DNA of 61,305 bases from an uncultured Ruminococcus sp. (GCA_945877315.1 CAMCRP010000013.1:1-61305); one strand, 5' to 3'. Shown: positions 16,601-25,583, numbered from the stretch's first letter. Translations and numbers: made by a program. The notes: generated from the sequence alone by a model not told the origin.

Positions 16601-16628
16601 TAATATATTTCAACAATGAAATATATTA
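16601..16628. repeat. perfect AT-rich inverted repeat ahead of the binding-protein gene
   Basis: TAATATATTTCA (16601-16612) and TGAAATATATTA (16617-16628) are perfectly complementary with a 4-nt spacer. It ends 12 nt before the ribosome-binding site. It could be an operator or a 5' mRNA-stabilising hairpin for the abundant binding protein; it lacks a clean T run for termination. Confidence 0.65.
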
Positions 16629-16651
16629 TATATTTAAGGAGGAAAAAACCA

Positions 16652-18070
16652 ATGAGAAATTTTAAGAAAACACTTGCACTTCTCTCTTCACTCGCAATGG
16701 CAGGTACAATGCTCGCAGGCTGCGGCGGCGGCGGAGATACTGCTACAACAACAGCTGCAGGCGGCGATTCTGCTGACACAACTGCTGCTGCAGGCGGCGA
16801 TGCTGCTGCTGAAACCACAGCTGCTGCAGAGGGCGGAGATTCCGCAGCTGCTGCTGATGAGGGTAAGGTATTCAACATCTACGCTTGGAACGAAGAGTTC
16901 AAGGGCTTCTTCGAGAAGTACTACACTGTTCCCGAGGGAATCACTGTAAACTGGATCATCAATCCTTCCGACGGCGGCGTATATCAGGAAAAGCTGGACG
17001 AGGCTCTCCTTGCTCAGGCTGATGCTGCTGCTGACGACAAGATCGATATGTTCCTCGCTGAGGCTGACTACATCAAGAAGTACACAAATACAGATGCAAC
17101 TCTCGATGTTACATCTATCGGCGTTCAGAAGGCTGACACAATGTATCAGTACACAATCGATGCTGCTTCCGACGCTAACGGCGTTATGAAGGGTGTATCC
17201 TTCCAGTGCTGCCCTGCTGCAGTAATTTACAGACGTTCTATCGCTAAGGACGTCCTCGGCACAGACGATCCTGCTGCTGTACAGGATGCTATCAGCGACT
17301 GGAGCAAGTTTGAGTCCGTAGCTGCTACAGCTAAGGAAAAGGGCTACTACATGACAGCTTCCTACGCTGAAACATATCGTACATGGTCCAACAACGCTAC
17401 AGAGGCTTGGGTTGACGCTAACAACAACCTGGTTGTTCCTCAGGCAATGAAGGATTACATCGCACAGGCTAAGAACTTCATGGATAAGGGCTACACACTC
17501 TCTGCAGGCGTTTGGGACGATGAAAAGACTGCTCAGATGTTTGCTGACGGTAAGACCTTCTGCTTCTTTGGTCCCGCTTGGTACTACAACTTCTGCATGG
17601 GCAACGCTCAGGATCCCGAAAAGGGCTGCAGCGGCGACTGGGCTATCTGCGAAGGTCCTCAGGCTTACTTCTGGGGCGGCACATGGCTCCTTGGTGCTAC
17701 CGGCACTGACAACCCGACAATGCTCGCTGATATCATGAACACCTTCACAGTAAACGAAGATGTCTGCACAAAGCTCGTTAAGGACGAGATGCAGTTCTCC
17801 AACAACACTAAGGTAAACGAGGCAGTTGCTGCAGATCCTAACTACGGTAACGCATTCCTCGGCAACCAGAACGATACAGCACTCTTCTGTGAGCTTGCTA
17901 AGAACATCAAGTTCGAGAACAAGACTCAGTACGACCAGCTCCTCAACGAGAACATCACTACTGTATTCGTTGACTACTTCAAGGGCACAATCTCTGAGGA
18001 AGAGGCTTACGCTAACTTCTACAAGTTCGTTTCTGAGAAGTATCCTGCAGTTACAGTTCCTGCTCAGTAA
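16652..18070 (+). CDS. carbohydrate ABC transporter substrate-binding lipoprotein
   Basis: 472 aa from ATG 16652 (AAGGAGG upstream). Lipoprotein signal peptide with lipobox LAGC at about residues 20-23, then a low-complexity Gly/Thr/Ala linker (about 24-60) and a family-1 extracellular solute-binding domain starting VFNIYAWNEEFKGFF. It would capture a sugar outside the membrane and hand it to the two permeases downstream. Codons are strikingly uniform (GCT, CTC, GAC), as in highly expressed genes. A hairpin after the stop probably keeps permease expression lower. Confidence 0.92.
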   Translation: MRNFKKTLALLSSLAMAGTMLAGCGGGGDTATTTAAGGDSADTTAAAGGDAAAETTAAAEGGDSAAAADEGKVFNIYAWNEEFKGFFEKYYTVPEGITVNWIINPSDGGVYQEKLDEALLAQADAAADDKIDMFLAEADYIKKYTNTDATLDVTSIGVQKADTMYQYTIDAASDANGVMKGVSFQCCPAAVIYRRSIAKDVLGTDDPAAVQDAISDWSKFESVAATAKEKGYYMTASYAETYRTWSNNATEAWVDANNNLVVPQAMKDYIAQAKNFMDKGYTLSAGVWDDEKTAQMFADGKTFCFFGPAWYYNFCMGNAQDPEKGCSGDWAICEGPQAYFWGGTWLLGATGTDNPTMLADIMNTFTVNEDVCTKLVKDEMQFSNNTKVNEAVAADPNYGNAFLGNQNDTALFCELAKNIKFENKTQYDQLLNENITTVFVDYFKGTISEEEAYANFYKFVSEKYPAVTVPAQ

Positions 18071-18100
18071 TTCTTTCTAACGTAACTTAAAAGTACTTGT

Positions 18101-18136
18101 GGGGCAAGGCAAATTCTTGTCTTGCCCCCTTATTTT
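18101..18136 (+). terminator. hairpin between binding-protein and permease genes
   Basis: GGGGCAAG (18101-18108) pairs with CTTGCCCC (18121-18128), followed by CTTATTTT. The T run is imperfect, fitting partial termination. The rest of the 265-nt gap shows no further clear signal. Confidence 0.65.
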
Positions 18137-18335
18137 ATCCATTTAAGCAAATTTAGAAACTTTTTTCACAAATAGTTGTACATTTTTGTGCAGTATGCAC
18201 GAATTATTGATGTCAGCCGCATTCAAGTGCAGCTGCAAAAATAATTTTATAGAAATGCAGAATTAATTGTGAGCTCGGTTTCATCTGTTTAGCGGTAATA
18301 ATACCGGATATTTTTACGTATGAGGTGGTACGAAA

Positions 18336-19298
18336 ATGTCAAATAACAAGCGTAAATCTATCAGCTATGCAAAATGGGGTTACATATTCATCGCACCTTT
18401 CTTTATTGTATTTATCTTCTGTTCGCTCATTCCGTTGGTTTCGACGTTCTATAACAGCTTCTTCGAGAATTACCGTGACGGTCTGACACAGGTAGGACCT
18501 AATTTTGTTGGCTTAGAAAACTACAAGAAATTGTTTACACCCGATAACACAGGTAATATCCAGGTTATCGACTATACAGTAAACACAATGATCATGTGGT
18601 TTATGGGAGCTGTTCCTCAGCTTGTTGTAGCACTCCTTTTAGCTATTTTCTTCACAGCAAACCGTCTTAACATTAAGGGACAGGCATTCTTCAAGACCGT
18701 TATTTACATGCCTAACCTTATCATGGCATCCGCTTTCTCCATGCTGTTCTTTACACTGTTCTCCAACGTCGGACCTATCAATCAGATCATTTCTTCAATG
18801 ACCGGTGAGGTTTATGACTTCTTCGGACAGACTGTGTCGGTACGTTCGCTGGTTGCATTTGTAAACTTCCTGATGTGGTTCGGTAATACTACTATCCTTC
18901 TGATGGCAGGTATTATGGGTATCGACGGAAGCCTGTTCGAAGCTGCTTCTATCGACGGCGCAACCTCCACTCAGGTGCTCTTTAAGATCACTCTTCCTCT
19001 TCTGATGCCTATCATCGTATACGTTGCTATCACCGCTCTTATCGGTGGTCTGCAGATGTTCGATGTTCCTCAGATCCTTACTGCCGGTCACGGTAATCCT
19101 AACAGAACTTCTATGACACTTGTTATGTACCTGAACAACTACATCTCAACAAGTAAGAACTTCGGTATGGGCGGTGCGATTTCCGCAATCATGTTCATTA
19201 TCACCGGCGCACTGAGCTTCGTTGTTTACAAGTCACTTGTAACCGACGACAGCCCTAAGAAGAAAGTAAAGAAGACAAGGGGGGCTGAATTATTATGA
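18336..19298 (+). CDS. sugar ABC transporter permease, MalF type
   Basis: 320 aa with about six membrane segments; GAGGTGGTACGAAA precedes ATG 18336. The cytoplasmic EAA loop that contacts the ATPase reads EAASIDGATSTQVLFKITLP. Forms the inner-membrane channel with the next gene product, overlapping it by 4 nt (ATGA). No ATP-binding subunit is encoded nearby, so a shared MsmX-type ATPase must be used (established for many Bacillota CUT1 systems; inferred here). Confidence 0.93.
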   Translation: MSNNKRKSISYAKWGYIFIAPFFIVFIFCSLIPLVSTFYNSFFENYRDGLTQVGPNFVGLENYKKLFTPDNTGNIQVIDYTVNTMIMWFMGAVPQLVVALLLAIFFTANRLNIKGQAFFKTVIYMPNLIMASAFSMLFFTLFSNVGPINQIISSMTGEVYDFFGQTVSVRSLVAFVNFLMWFGNTTILLMAGIMGIDGSLFEAASIDGATSTQVLFKITLPLLMPIIVYVAITALIGGLQMFDVPQILTAGHGNPNRTSMTLVMYLNNYISTSKNFGMGGAISAIMFIITGALSFVVYKSLVTDDSPKKKVKKTRGAELL

Positions 19299-20173
19299 GT
19301 ACTGCTACCGATATTCAGGGACAGAACGAGCGAATCAAGCTGACAGCTGCAAGAACAGGCGTATATATCTTTATGATTCTCGTTGCTATCCTCTGTCTTT
19401 TCCCGTTCTATCTGCTGATAATCAACGCCTCCAGATCCAATGCCGAGCTGCAGGCAGGTTTCACAATGATCCCCAGCACAAACTTTGTGACAAACCTGAA
19501 AACAGCATGGAATGATACCTCCCTTATCGCTATCCCTAAGGGACTGATGAACAGCTTTGTGATCGCTGCGTCCTGCTGTCTGCTGTGTACATACTTCTCC
19601 GCTCTTACCGCTTACGGTATCCACGTATACGACTTTAAGGGCAAGAAGATTGCATTCAACTTCATCATGGTTGTAATGATGATCCCTACACAGGTATCCG
19701 CAGTTGGTTTCATTCAGCTGGTTTCCAAGGTTGGCCTTATGAACACATACTGGCCCCTTATCATTCCTTCCATCGCATCTCCCGCAGTATTCTTCTACAT
19801 GAAGCAAAACATTGAGAGTACGATGCCCCTTGAGATCATCGAAGCTGCACGAGTTGACGGTGCAAACGAGTTCTTCACCTTCAACGCTATCGCACTTCCT
19901 ATGCTCAAGCCCGCTATGGCTGTTCAGATGATCTTTGCATTCGTTTCTTCCTGGAACAACTTCTTTACTCCTGCGCTGATCATCAGCAAGAAGGAAAAGT
20001 CAACTGTTCCTATCATGCTTGCTCTTCTGCGAAGCGAAATGAACTCACGTAATGGTGACCTCGGTGAAATTTATATGTTTATCCTGCTCTCCATTATTCC
20101 CGTTGTTCTGGTTTATATCCTGCTTTCCAAGTTCATCATCAAGGGTGTTACTATGGGTGGTGTAAAGGGTTAA
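19295..20173 (+). CDS. sugar ABC transporter permease, MalG type
   Basis: 292 aa, about six membrane segments, with EAA loop EAARVDGANEFFTFNAIALP and the usual start of periplasmic and membrane segments (GVYIFMILVAILCLFPFYLL). It pairs with the MalF-type permease. A strong terminator follows within 25 nt. Confidence 0.93.
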   Translation: MSTATDIQGQNERIKLTAARTGVYIFMILVAILCLFPFYLLIINASRSNAELQAGFTMIPSTNFVTNLKTAWNDTSLIAIPKGLMNSFVIAASCCLLCTYFSALTAYGIHVYDFKGKKIAFNFIMVVMMIPTQVSAVGFIQLVSKVGLMNTYWPLIIPSIASPAVFFYMKQNIESTMPLEIIEAARVDGANEFFTFNAIALPMLKPAMAVQMIFAFVSSWNNFFTPALIISKKEKSTVPIMLALLRSEMNSRNGDLGEIYMFILLSIIPVVLVYILLSKFIIKGVTMGGVKG

Positions 20174-20195
20174 TTCCCGACTAATACGCAAATTG

Positions 20196-20223
20196 CCGCT
20201 GTGGTTTTCCGCAGCGGTTTTTT
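20196..20223 (+). terminator. intrinsic terminator of the sugar transporter operon
   Basis: CCGCTG (20196-20201) pairs with CAGCGG (20212-20217), with additional inner pairs, followed by six T residues. The remaining ~280 nt up to 20505 show no clear gene or signal. Confidence 0.88.
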
Positions 20224-20504
20224 GTATATCCAGCGGTTTTTTAGGGATAATATTTTTATAATTTACTTTGTGAAATGCACAGCTTTCTAATGCAGCCACA
20301 GCATTAGTGACCGCTGTACCTGCGTTCTCTCCCCCCGGCGATAGACAGTTACTCCGACTTTGCAGCCCTTCCGACACTTTGCGTATTACCGTTTACACCC
20401 CTCACTATTATTGTATCATCACCGATTTCAAAAATATATCATGATCTTTCGCAGTTGTATAACTTTCCGACTTTTTACATAAAACTCTTGAAGCAGGTGA
20501 TATT

Positions 20505-20870
20505 GTGTCAGATAGAAAGAAGGTCAAAACAAAGCTTCTGCTGATAGGAACCGCAGTGGGATTTCTGAATGGGCTGTTCGGTTCGGGCGGGGGAATAGTC
20601 GCCGTCCCTCTGCTGCGTTCCTGCGGGACAGACCAAAAGTCCGCCCACGCCTGTTCATTGGCAGTTACTCTCCCATTGTCCGCATTATCGGCAATTCTCT
20701 ATCTCGGAACAAGAGAATTGCCTTGGCAGGACGCACTTCGTCTGATACCCGCAGGCATTCCCGGTGCCCTTCTCGGCGGAATTCTGCTGAAAAAAATCCC
20801 GAATAAACCGCTGAAACGGCTATTCGGGATAATGATGATAATCGCAGGTGGGAGGCTTATTTTCCGATGA
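20505..20870 (+). CDS. half-size TauE/SafE (TSUP) family membrane protein, N-terminal-type half
   Basis: 121 aa from GTG 20505. It has the TSUP signature GFLNGLFGSGGGIVAVPLL in the first half and about four membrane segments. Full TSUP exporters (sulfite, sulfoacetate and other anions) are about 250 aa with two such halves. The next gene supplies a matching half, overlapping by 4 nt, so the two very likely form one heteromeric transporter. The substrate cannot be named. Confidence 0.85.
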   Translation: MSDRKKVKTKLLLIGTAVGFLNGLFGSGGGIVAVPLLRSCGTDQKSAHACSLAVTLPLSALSAILYLGTRELPWQDALRLIPAGIPGALLGGILLKKIPNKPLKRLFGIMMIIAGGRLIFR

Positions 20871-21214
20871 TATATATCGCAGCTTTTTTCTCGGCAATGC
20901 TGGCTGCAATGGGTGTTGGCGGCGGAATGCTGCTAATAATGTGGCTGACCATTTTCGGTGGATATTCGCAAATAGAAGCACAGGGGATAAATCTGCTATG
21001 CTTTTTGCCCATCGCCGCAATTGCAGTTATTATCCACATCAAAAACAAACTGATAGAATGGAAAAAGCTTTTTCCCGTTCTTCTTTCGGGTTTGGCAGCG
21101 GCGGCAGTTGGCTTTGCGGCAGCAAGATTTTTTGGTTCGGAAATGCTGTCAAAGCTGTTTGGCGGGTTTATTCTGATTGCGGGGGTGAAGGAGCTTTTTG
21201 GCAAGGTAAAGTAG
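20867..21214 (+). CDS. half-size TauE/SafE (TSUP) family membrane protein, second half
   Basis: 115 aa. Begins MIYIAAFFSAMLAAMGVGGG, the counterpart of the GxGGG motif in the first half, followed by about three more membrane segments. Overlap with the upstream gene (ATGA) suggests coupled translation and equal amounts. No frameshift is needed to explain the split: both halves have their own starts. Confidence 0.83.
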   Translation: MIYIAAFFSAMLAAMGVGGGMLLIMWLTIFGGYSQIEAQGINLLCFLPIAAIAVIIHIKNKLIEWKKLFPVLLSGLAAAAVGFAAARFFGSEMLSKLFGGFILIAGVKELFGKVK

Positions 21215-21230
21215 ATGTCTTGATTTGTTA

Positions 21231-21761
21231 TCAATAACATTTGTCTATTTTATGCGTACAAACCCCTTCTAATTTTTCGTTTATAAAATCGCTGATCTGC
21301 GACAAGGGTTGATTGTTCAGATGCTCCTTATACTTATCGGGTTCATTTGCGGGCATATCACGTGGTATGTCCAATTTCTTTTGAAGTTTTATTTTTTTCC
21401 CATTTTTTGTGTTGACAGATAAGGTCAGCCAGTAAATCACAATGCCTTGTCCGCTGACAACTTCAACATCAGTTGAAGTATACTCAATCAGAGAGTATTC
21501 ATATTTGCGGGTGAAAGTGATGACGCTGAAAATCCGATATGTAATACTGACTGCGGTATCATCTGCGGAGATTTCTCCATTATAATCCGTGCTATAAAGC
21601 GTTATCGAAGCCACAAAGAAGACAACCCCTCCGAGGATTCCGACAGGGATCAGCTTACCCGAATCTTCAAAAACAAAAGCAAAGAAAAGGACTAAAGCTA
21701 TGACTGTAAATATGCTTGAAATAATGTCTAAAAGGGGACAGCTGTTAAAGCTGCATTTCAT
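21231..21761 (-). CDS. hypothetical membrane protein
   Basis: 176 aa from ATG 21761, chosen because GGAG lies 8 nt upstream. Two adjacent hydrophobic segments near the N-terminus (about residues 10-50) are followed by a soluble beta-rich region with ISYRIFSVITFTRKYEYSLI, reminiscent of the bacterial PH-like folds of small membrane proteins. Its start lies 2 nt from the upstream acetyltransferase stop, so it belongs to a three-gene minus-strand operon (23295 to 21231). No function can be assigned. Confidence 0.7.
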   Translation of the reverse strand: MKCSFNSCPLLDIISSIFTVIALVLFFAFVFEDSGKLIPVGILGGVVFFVASITLYSTDYNGEISADDTAVSITYRIFSVITFTRKYEYSLIEYTSTDVEVVSGQGIVIYWLTLSVNTKNGKKIKLQKKLDIPRDMPANEPDKYKEHLNNQPLSQISDFINEKLEGVCTHKIDKCY

Positions 21762-21763
21762 TA

Positions 21764-22516
21764 TCAACACTCCTTTCTCTTATTCGCCCCTATTTCCACC
21801 CAAGCAGGACGAAATCCGCAGTTTAATGCAATATTCCACGAGTGATAATTGGACAGACTCGTGCCATAAAATGGAATGTCCCCACGGCGTATAATTTCAT
21901 TTTTCAGCAGAGTGACAAGATATGTCCCCACACCCATGGAACGGTACTTCGGCATTACATCAATGCCTATCTGCTGCCAATGAGGAGCGTCCTCGGAGCA
22001 GCCAGCCATTCCCATAATTTCGTCCCCGTCGTATGCACAGACTACTATCCTGTCGGGACGGTGTGGGAGAAATTCTCCGCAAATTGCATTTGGAAAACGT
22101 TCATCTCCGTAAAATCCGAAAAAATCCTCTTTAAAAAACCATTTTACATTATAATCCTTTTGCGGACTGACATCATTTACAGGCAGAAACATATGATAAG
22201 TTGTTGTGAGCGTGTATCCAAAATTATTCAGTTCTTTTTCAAGCATAAGAAGCTTTGGAATTTCAAAAAGTGCGTGACCGCTGCCGCTTTTCATAAAATC
22301 TCCCAGAAATGGGTGAAGCTGTTCATCTGCCGTGATGACTGCATTTTTGCCTGTTGTAACCATATGAAAAAAGTATTTTTCGGGGGAATATACACGCCGT
22401 CCTTCCTTTATCTCGGAAACAGTCAGAACGTTTTCATTTTTCCGAAAATCATCGGGGGAACAGTTAAATTCAAGGGATAGCAGGTCAAGCAATCTGTCAA
22501 AATATTCGCCTTTCAT
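21764..22516 (-). CDS. GNAT-family acetyltransferase
   Basis: 250 aa. The C-terminal half carries a GNAT core: IVVCAYDGDEIMGMAGCSED, then the acetyl-CoA loop IDVMPKYRSMGVGTYLVTLL (R/QxxGxG/A form). The N-terminal ~110 residues are specific to this subgroup and may bind substrate. It transfers an acetyl group from acetyl-CoA to an unknown amine. It overlaps the upstream nucleotidyltransferase gene by 4 nt. Confidence 0.85.
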   Translation of the reverse strand: MKGEYFDRLLDLLSLEFNCSPDDFRKNENVLTVSEIKEGRRVYSPEKYFFHMVTTGKNAVITADEQLHPFLGDFMKSGSGHALFEIPKLLMLEKELNNFGYTLTTTYHMFLPVNDVSPQKDYNVKWFFKEDFFGFYGDERFPNAICGEFLPHRPDRIVVCAYDGDEIMGMAGCSEDAPHWQQIGIDVMPKYRSMGVGTYLVTLLKNEIIRRGDIPFYGTSLSNYHSWNIALNCGFRPAWVEIGANKRKEC

Positions 22517-23295
22517 CTGTTCACACCCTCCGACGAAATGACTTGCAGAAACGCCCTATTAAGCGGCTCCCAGCTATTATCCTTAACGGTTTCCATACTG
22601 TTTATTATCTGCTCAATCTTCTCAAATTCCGCCTTGATATAGTCGTGGAGAATTTCTATCCTGTCACCCTTGCCTATCTCGGGAGTTTTCATTTTTTCTT
22701 CAAGCAGCTTGTTTACAACGGAAAGTAGTTCACATGGCAGCTCCGCTTTGCATAACTCAGAAAACAGCATTGGCGGTGGAGTACCCTTGTCCAATATCCA
22801 TTCACAAGCAAGTAAAGTTCGCAGCACATAAAAATACTTTTTAAGCTTAACTTTATCGCCGCTTAAATGCTTTTTATAGTCAGATTTTGCGGTGCTGAAA
22901 TAATGGTAAAGCCCCTTTTTCACATCAAAATAATCGTTAAGCAGCGATTTAAAACTGTCCCATTTATCGGACACACGGTAAACGATAGGGGAGTTGCTCC
23001 ACTCAAAAACTGTGGGATTTGACTTGTACAGGAGCCGAAGCGTTTTCTGAATATCCCAGCCGTTTATGTCGAAAACATCGTCCAGCTGCCACTCGATAAC
23101 GTCACGGGTTTTCTCCAGCTTCAGATAATGATCCTTTTTGCGGACATAGATAAACCGCACATCATAGTCGCTGTCGGGGGACTCAAAGCCCCACGCACGG
23201 CTGCCCGACTCAACGCAGAGAAGTATCTCCACATTCTCGGTTTTTTCGATTTCGTCAAGATTTTCTTGTATCTTTTTGTAAATTAACTCGTCCAT
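22513..23295 (-). CDS. predicted nucleotidyltransferase, YcgL/COG3541 type
   Basis: 260 aa from ATG 23295, placed by AAAGGAG 7 nt upstream (20 more codons are open). The polymerase-beta-like nucleotidyltransferase core is clear: ESGSRAWGFESPDSDYDVRF holds the GS motif and the DxD metal ligands. The ~160 C-terminal residues are helical. Proteins of this kind transfer nucleotides to an unknown target; some are phage-encoded or part of toxin systems. Head of the operon with the acetyltransferase and membrane protein. Confidence 0.83.
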   Translation of the reverse strand: MDELIYKKIQENLDEIEKTENVEILLCVESGSRAWGFESPDSDYDVRFIYVRKKDHYLKLEKTRDVIEWQLDDVFDINGWDIQKTLRLLYKSNPTVFEWSNSPIVYRVSDKWDSFKSLLNDYFDVKKGLYHYFSTAKSDYKKHLSGDKVKLKKYFYVLRTLLACEWILDKGTPPPMLFSELCKAELPCELLSVVNKLLEEKMKTPEIGKGDRIEILHDYIKAEFEKIEQIINSMETVKDNSWEPLNRAFLQVISSEGVNR

Positions 23296-23421
23296 TTTGA
23301 CGCTCCTTTCTAAAATATCAGAGCTACCGACGCGGGAACAAAAGCTGTGAACCACAGCTATCCTGCGGGCGCGAAAAACGCAAGCTGTTGGAAGGAACTA
23401 AGGTAAAATCTCCATGAAAAA

Positions 23422-23841
23422 TCACTTGCTGTTTTTGCGAAATTCAAGATAGCTTTCAAGGATAATAACGGCGGCAACAGCGTCCACAACAGCCTTGCGC
23501 TTCTTTCCCCTGACATTGGTTTCGTTAAGTATCTGATGTGCGGAAACGGTGGTGCAGCGCTCGTCCCACATAACCACCTCAACACCTGTTTTTTCACCGA
23601 TTAGCTTTCCGAAATCACGGCACTTTTCGGCACGGTCGCCCTCGGTGCCGTCCATATTTTTGGGAAGTCCCACAACAATAAGCTCGGGCTTTTCCGACGA
23701 AACGTATGCTGCGATTTTTTCGGCACAGCGTTCGGCGTTGTACTCGTTAATGACGGTCAGGGGAGAGGCGAGAAACTCGGTTTTATCGCAGACTGCAAGC
23801 CCTGTTCTTGCGTCGCCGTAATCTACCGACATAATTTTCAT
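23422..23841 (-). CDS. ruvX: RuvX/YqgF Holliday-junction resolvase-like nuclease
   Basis: 139 aa, full length. RNase H-like fold with first acidic residue in VDYGDARTGLAV and the later Asp/Glu sets (VVGLPKNMDGTEGDRA, DERCTTVSA, DAVAAVIIL). YqgF proteins act in 16S rRNA 5'-end processing and may resolve junctions. It is divergent from the epimerase gene. Confidence 0.92.
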   Translation of the reverse strand: MKIMSVDYGDARTGLAVCDKTEFLASPLTVINEYNAERCAEKIAAYVSSEKPELIVVGLPKNMDGTEGDRAEKCRDFGKLIGEKTGVEVVMWDERCTTVSAHQILNETNVRGKKRKAVVDAVAAVIILESYLEFRKNSK

Positions 23842-23857
23842 AGTATGGTCCTTTCTA

Positions 23858-23886
23858 TTGACAGACGTTTGAATTTATAGTATAAT
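23858..23886 (+). promoter_or_regulatory. consensus promoter of the aldose-epimerase gene
   Basis: TTGACA (23858-23863), 17 nt, TATAAT (23881-23886): an exact sigma-A consensus 35 nt before the start codon. Confidence 0.85.
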
Positions 23887-23921
23887 TATGGAAAATAATA
23901 ATGTTTACGGAGGTAAAATTT

Positions 23922-24782
23922 ATGCTTTACACAATATCTTCCGACACCCTCACAGCGCAGATCTCCGACTTCGGTGCGGAGCTTTCTTCGCTGAAAACCG
24001 CCGACGGCACAGAGCTTATCTGGCAGGCTGACCCCGAAATATGGAAACGCCACGCACCCTTGCTTTTCCCGTTTATCTGCAACACAGAGTCGAAAAAATA
24101 CACGGTGAACGGTGCGGAATATGCCCTGTCAAACCATGGCTTTGCAAGAGATACGGTTTTTGAATGTGTTTCGGAAAAAAACGAAAGCGTTTGTTTCGTG
24201 CTGAAATCAAGCGAGGAAACACTTAAAAAGTATCCTTACAAATTTGAGCTTTCCGCAGAATACATACTTTCGGGGAATACTCTCACCACATCTGTAACCG
24301 TGAAAAATACCGATGACAAGGACATTTTCTTCTTCATCGGCGGACATCCCGCATTTAACTGTCCTATGAGTGACAGCGATAATTTCGAGGATTATTATGT
24401 GGAGTATTCCGAAAATGAAACCATCACTCAGCCTGTACCGAGCGGTGAGCGTACCATTCTGGATAACGGCAGACAGGTTCCCCTGACGCACGAACTGTTT
24501 GATTACGATGTGTTTATGAAGGACAAGCCAAACTCGTCCTCAATTTCTTTGAAAAGCAAAAAGTCATCGAAAGCTATTCGCCTTGATTATGACAACAGCG
24601 GCTGTATTGCGGTTTGGTCGCCTGCACGAAATGATGCAAATTTCGTTTGCTTAGAGCCGTGGAGTTCTGTCCCCGTGTATTGCGACAAGGTTGAAGAGCT
24701 TACCGAAATGCCCAGCGCAAAGAAGCTGGCTGCGGGAGAAAGCTATGTATTCTCCTACAAAATTTCCTTGCTGACCGAATAA
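23922..24782 (+). CDS. aldose 1-epimerase family protein
   Basis: 286 aa from ATG 23922 (ACGGAGGT 7 nt upstream; the Met at 23901 has no such site). Mutarotase-fold enzyme of the short LacX-like group: IWQADPEIWKRHAPLLFPF and the catalytic His in NHGFARD; a second His lies in GGHPAFN. It interconverts anomers of a hexose or hexose phosphate. The 3' end overlaps the tail of the convergent gene at 24755 by 28 nt. Confidence 0.88.
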   Translation: MLYTISSDTLTAQISDFGAELSSLKTADGTELIWQADPEIWKRHAPLLFPFICNTESKKYTVNGAEYALSNHGFARDTVFECVSEKNESVCFVLKSSEETLKKYPYKFELSAEYILSGNTLTTSVTVKNTDDKDIFFFIGGHPAFNCPMSDSDNFEDYYVEYSENETITQPVPSGERTILDNGRQVPLTHELFDYDVFMKDKPNSSSISLKSKKSSKAIRLDYDNSGCIAVWSPARNDANFVCLEPWSSVPVYCDKVEELTEMPSAKKLAAGESYVFSYKISLLTE

Positions 24783-25507
24783 AGATATCGTCTGTTTCTT
24801 GCACCGATCTTTTCCGTAACATTCAAGCTTGTGAGAATGTTCAGGGTAAGCCGTGCAAGGGGCAGACTTATTTTTGCCGCCGCCGCAAAATCGTTTGCTG
24901 TAAACTCGTATGAACGCAGCTCAATCGGGACAAAATAAAGGTAGTCGGCGGTACACTTTATGATGAGTTCGTCAATCATACCTGTGGGATATTTATCGTA
25001 TCTGATAAAATCCTTCCGTGAACGGCGGGGCTTTTTCACGTCCCCCGTAATGCGGTATTCCTCCGCTTCCAGCATTACAATGTGAAGTGTCAGATTTTCC
25101 TCGGAAAGACGGTTTTTTATCTTGTAAAGCTCGGGGAAAATGTCGTAAAAGCTTTCCTTTTTCGGAGATGTTCTTCTGGAAATAACGGTTCCGTTTTCAT
25201 CAAGCTTGATAATTTTCAGCTTGCTGTAAACGGGGTGGACAATGGTCACGGGAGCGGCTGTCAGGAACACATCCAGCTTTTTTCGCAGCTTGTCAAAACC
25301 CTTAGTTTGTATCTCGATAATGCCGTTATCTCCCGCAATATCCGCAACAAATCCGCCTATTTTCTGCTCCTGACTGTCGGTAAACGGTTCAAAATAGTTT
25401 TTCAGTACGGCATGAACGGTTTTCTCCCCAAGAGTTCCTACGCCGCTTTTAAGCTGTTCTCCGTCCGACACTTTTTTACAGGCATCGGCAAAGCGCAATT
25501 TATCCAT
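24755..25507 (-). CDS. predicted PD-(D/E)XK-like nuclease, conserved hypothetical
   Basis: 250 aa from ATG 25507, placed by GGAGGAG 7 nt upstream. The N-terminal half holds GTLGEKTVHAVLKNYFEPF and then VADIAGDNGIIEIQTKGFDK, which matches the D...ExxxK pattern of PD-(D/E)XK nucleases (here EIQTK). The C-terminal ~80 residues look like a winged helix (ADYLYFVP... ISLPLARLTLNILTSL). Possibly a DNA- or RNA-acting nuclease; no partner gene helps. The open frame extends over 100 codons upstream but reads the reverse of the Lys/Ala-rich gene's tail and is not real. Confidence 0.65.
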   Translation of the reverse strand: MDKLRFADACKKVSDGEQLKSGVGTLGEKTVHAVLKNYFEPFTDSQEQKIGGFVADIAGDNGIIEIQTKGFDKLRKKLDVFLTAAPVTIVHPVYSKLKIIKLDENGTVISRRTSPKKESFYDIFPELYKIKNRLSEENLTLHIVMLEAEEYRITGDVKKPRRSRKDFIRYDKYPTGMIDELIIKCTADYLYFVPIELRSYEFTANDFAAAAKISLPLARLTLNILTSLNVTEKIGARNRRYLYSVSKEIL

Positions 25508-25535
25508 CGGGAAACTCCTCCGAAATATAACAAAA

Positions 25536-25566
25536 GCCGCCCGATTCTCAGAAAAGGGCGGCGGGT
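25536..25566 (-). terminator. terminator of the SCP2-like gene (minus strand)
   Basis: GCCGCCC (25556-25562 read on minus) and GGGCGGC pair around a 13-nt loop, followed on the minus strand by TTTTG. It separates the SCP2-like gene from the downstream nuclease-like gene. Confidence 0.7.
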
Positions 25567-25583
25567 TTTGCAGATAGTAAAAA

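Noticed and set aside
20505-21214. Frameshifted single TauE gene
   Set aside because: The two halves have separate start codons, a 4-nt ATGA overlap and full motifs in each, so a natural split is more likely.
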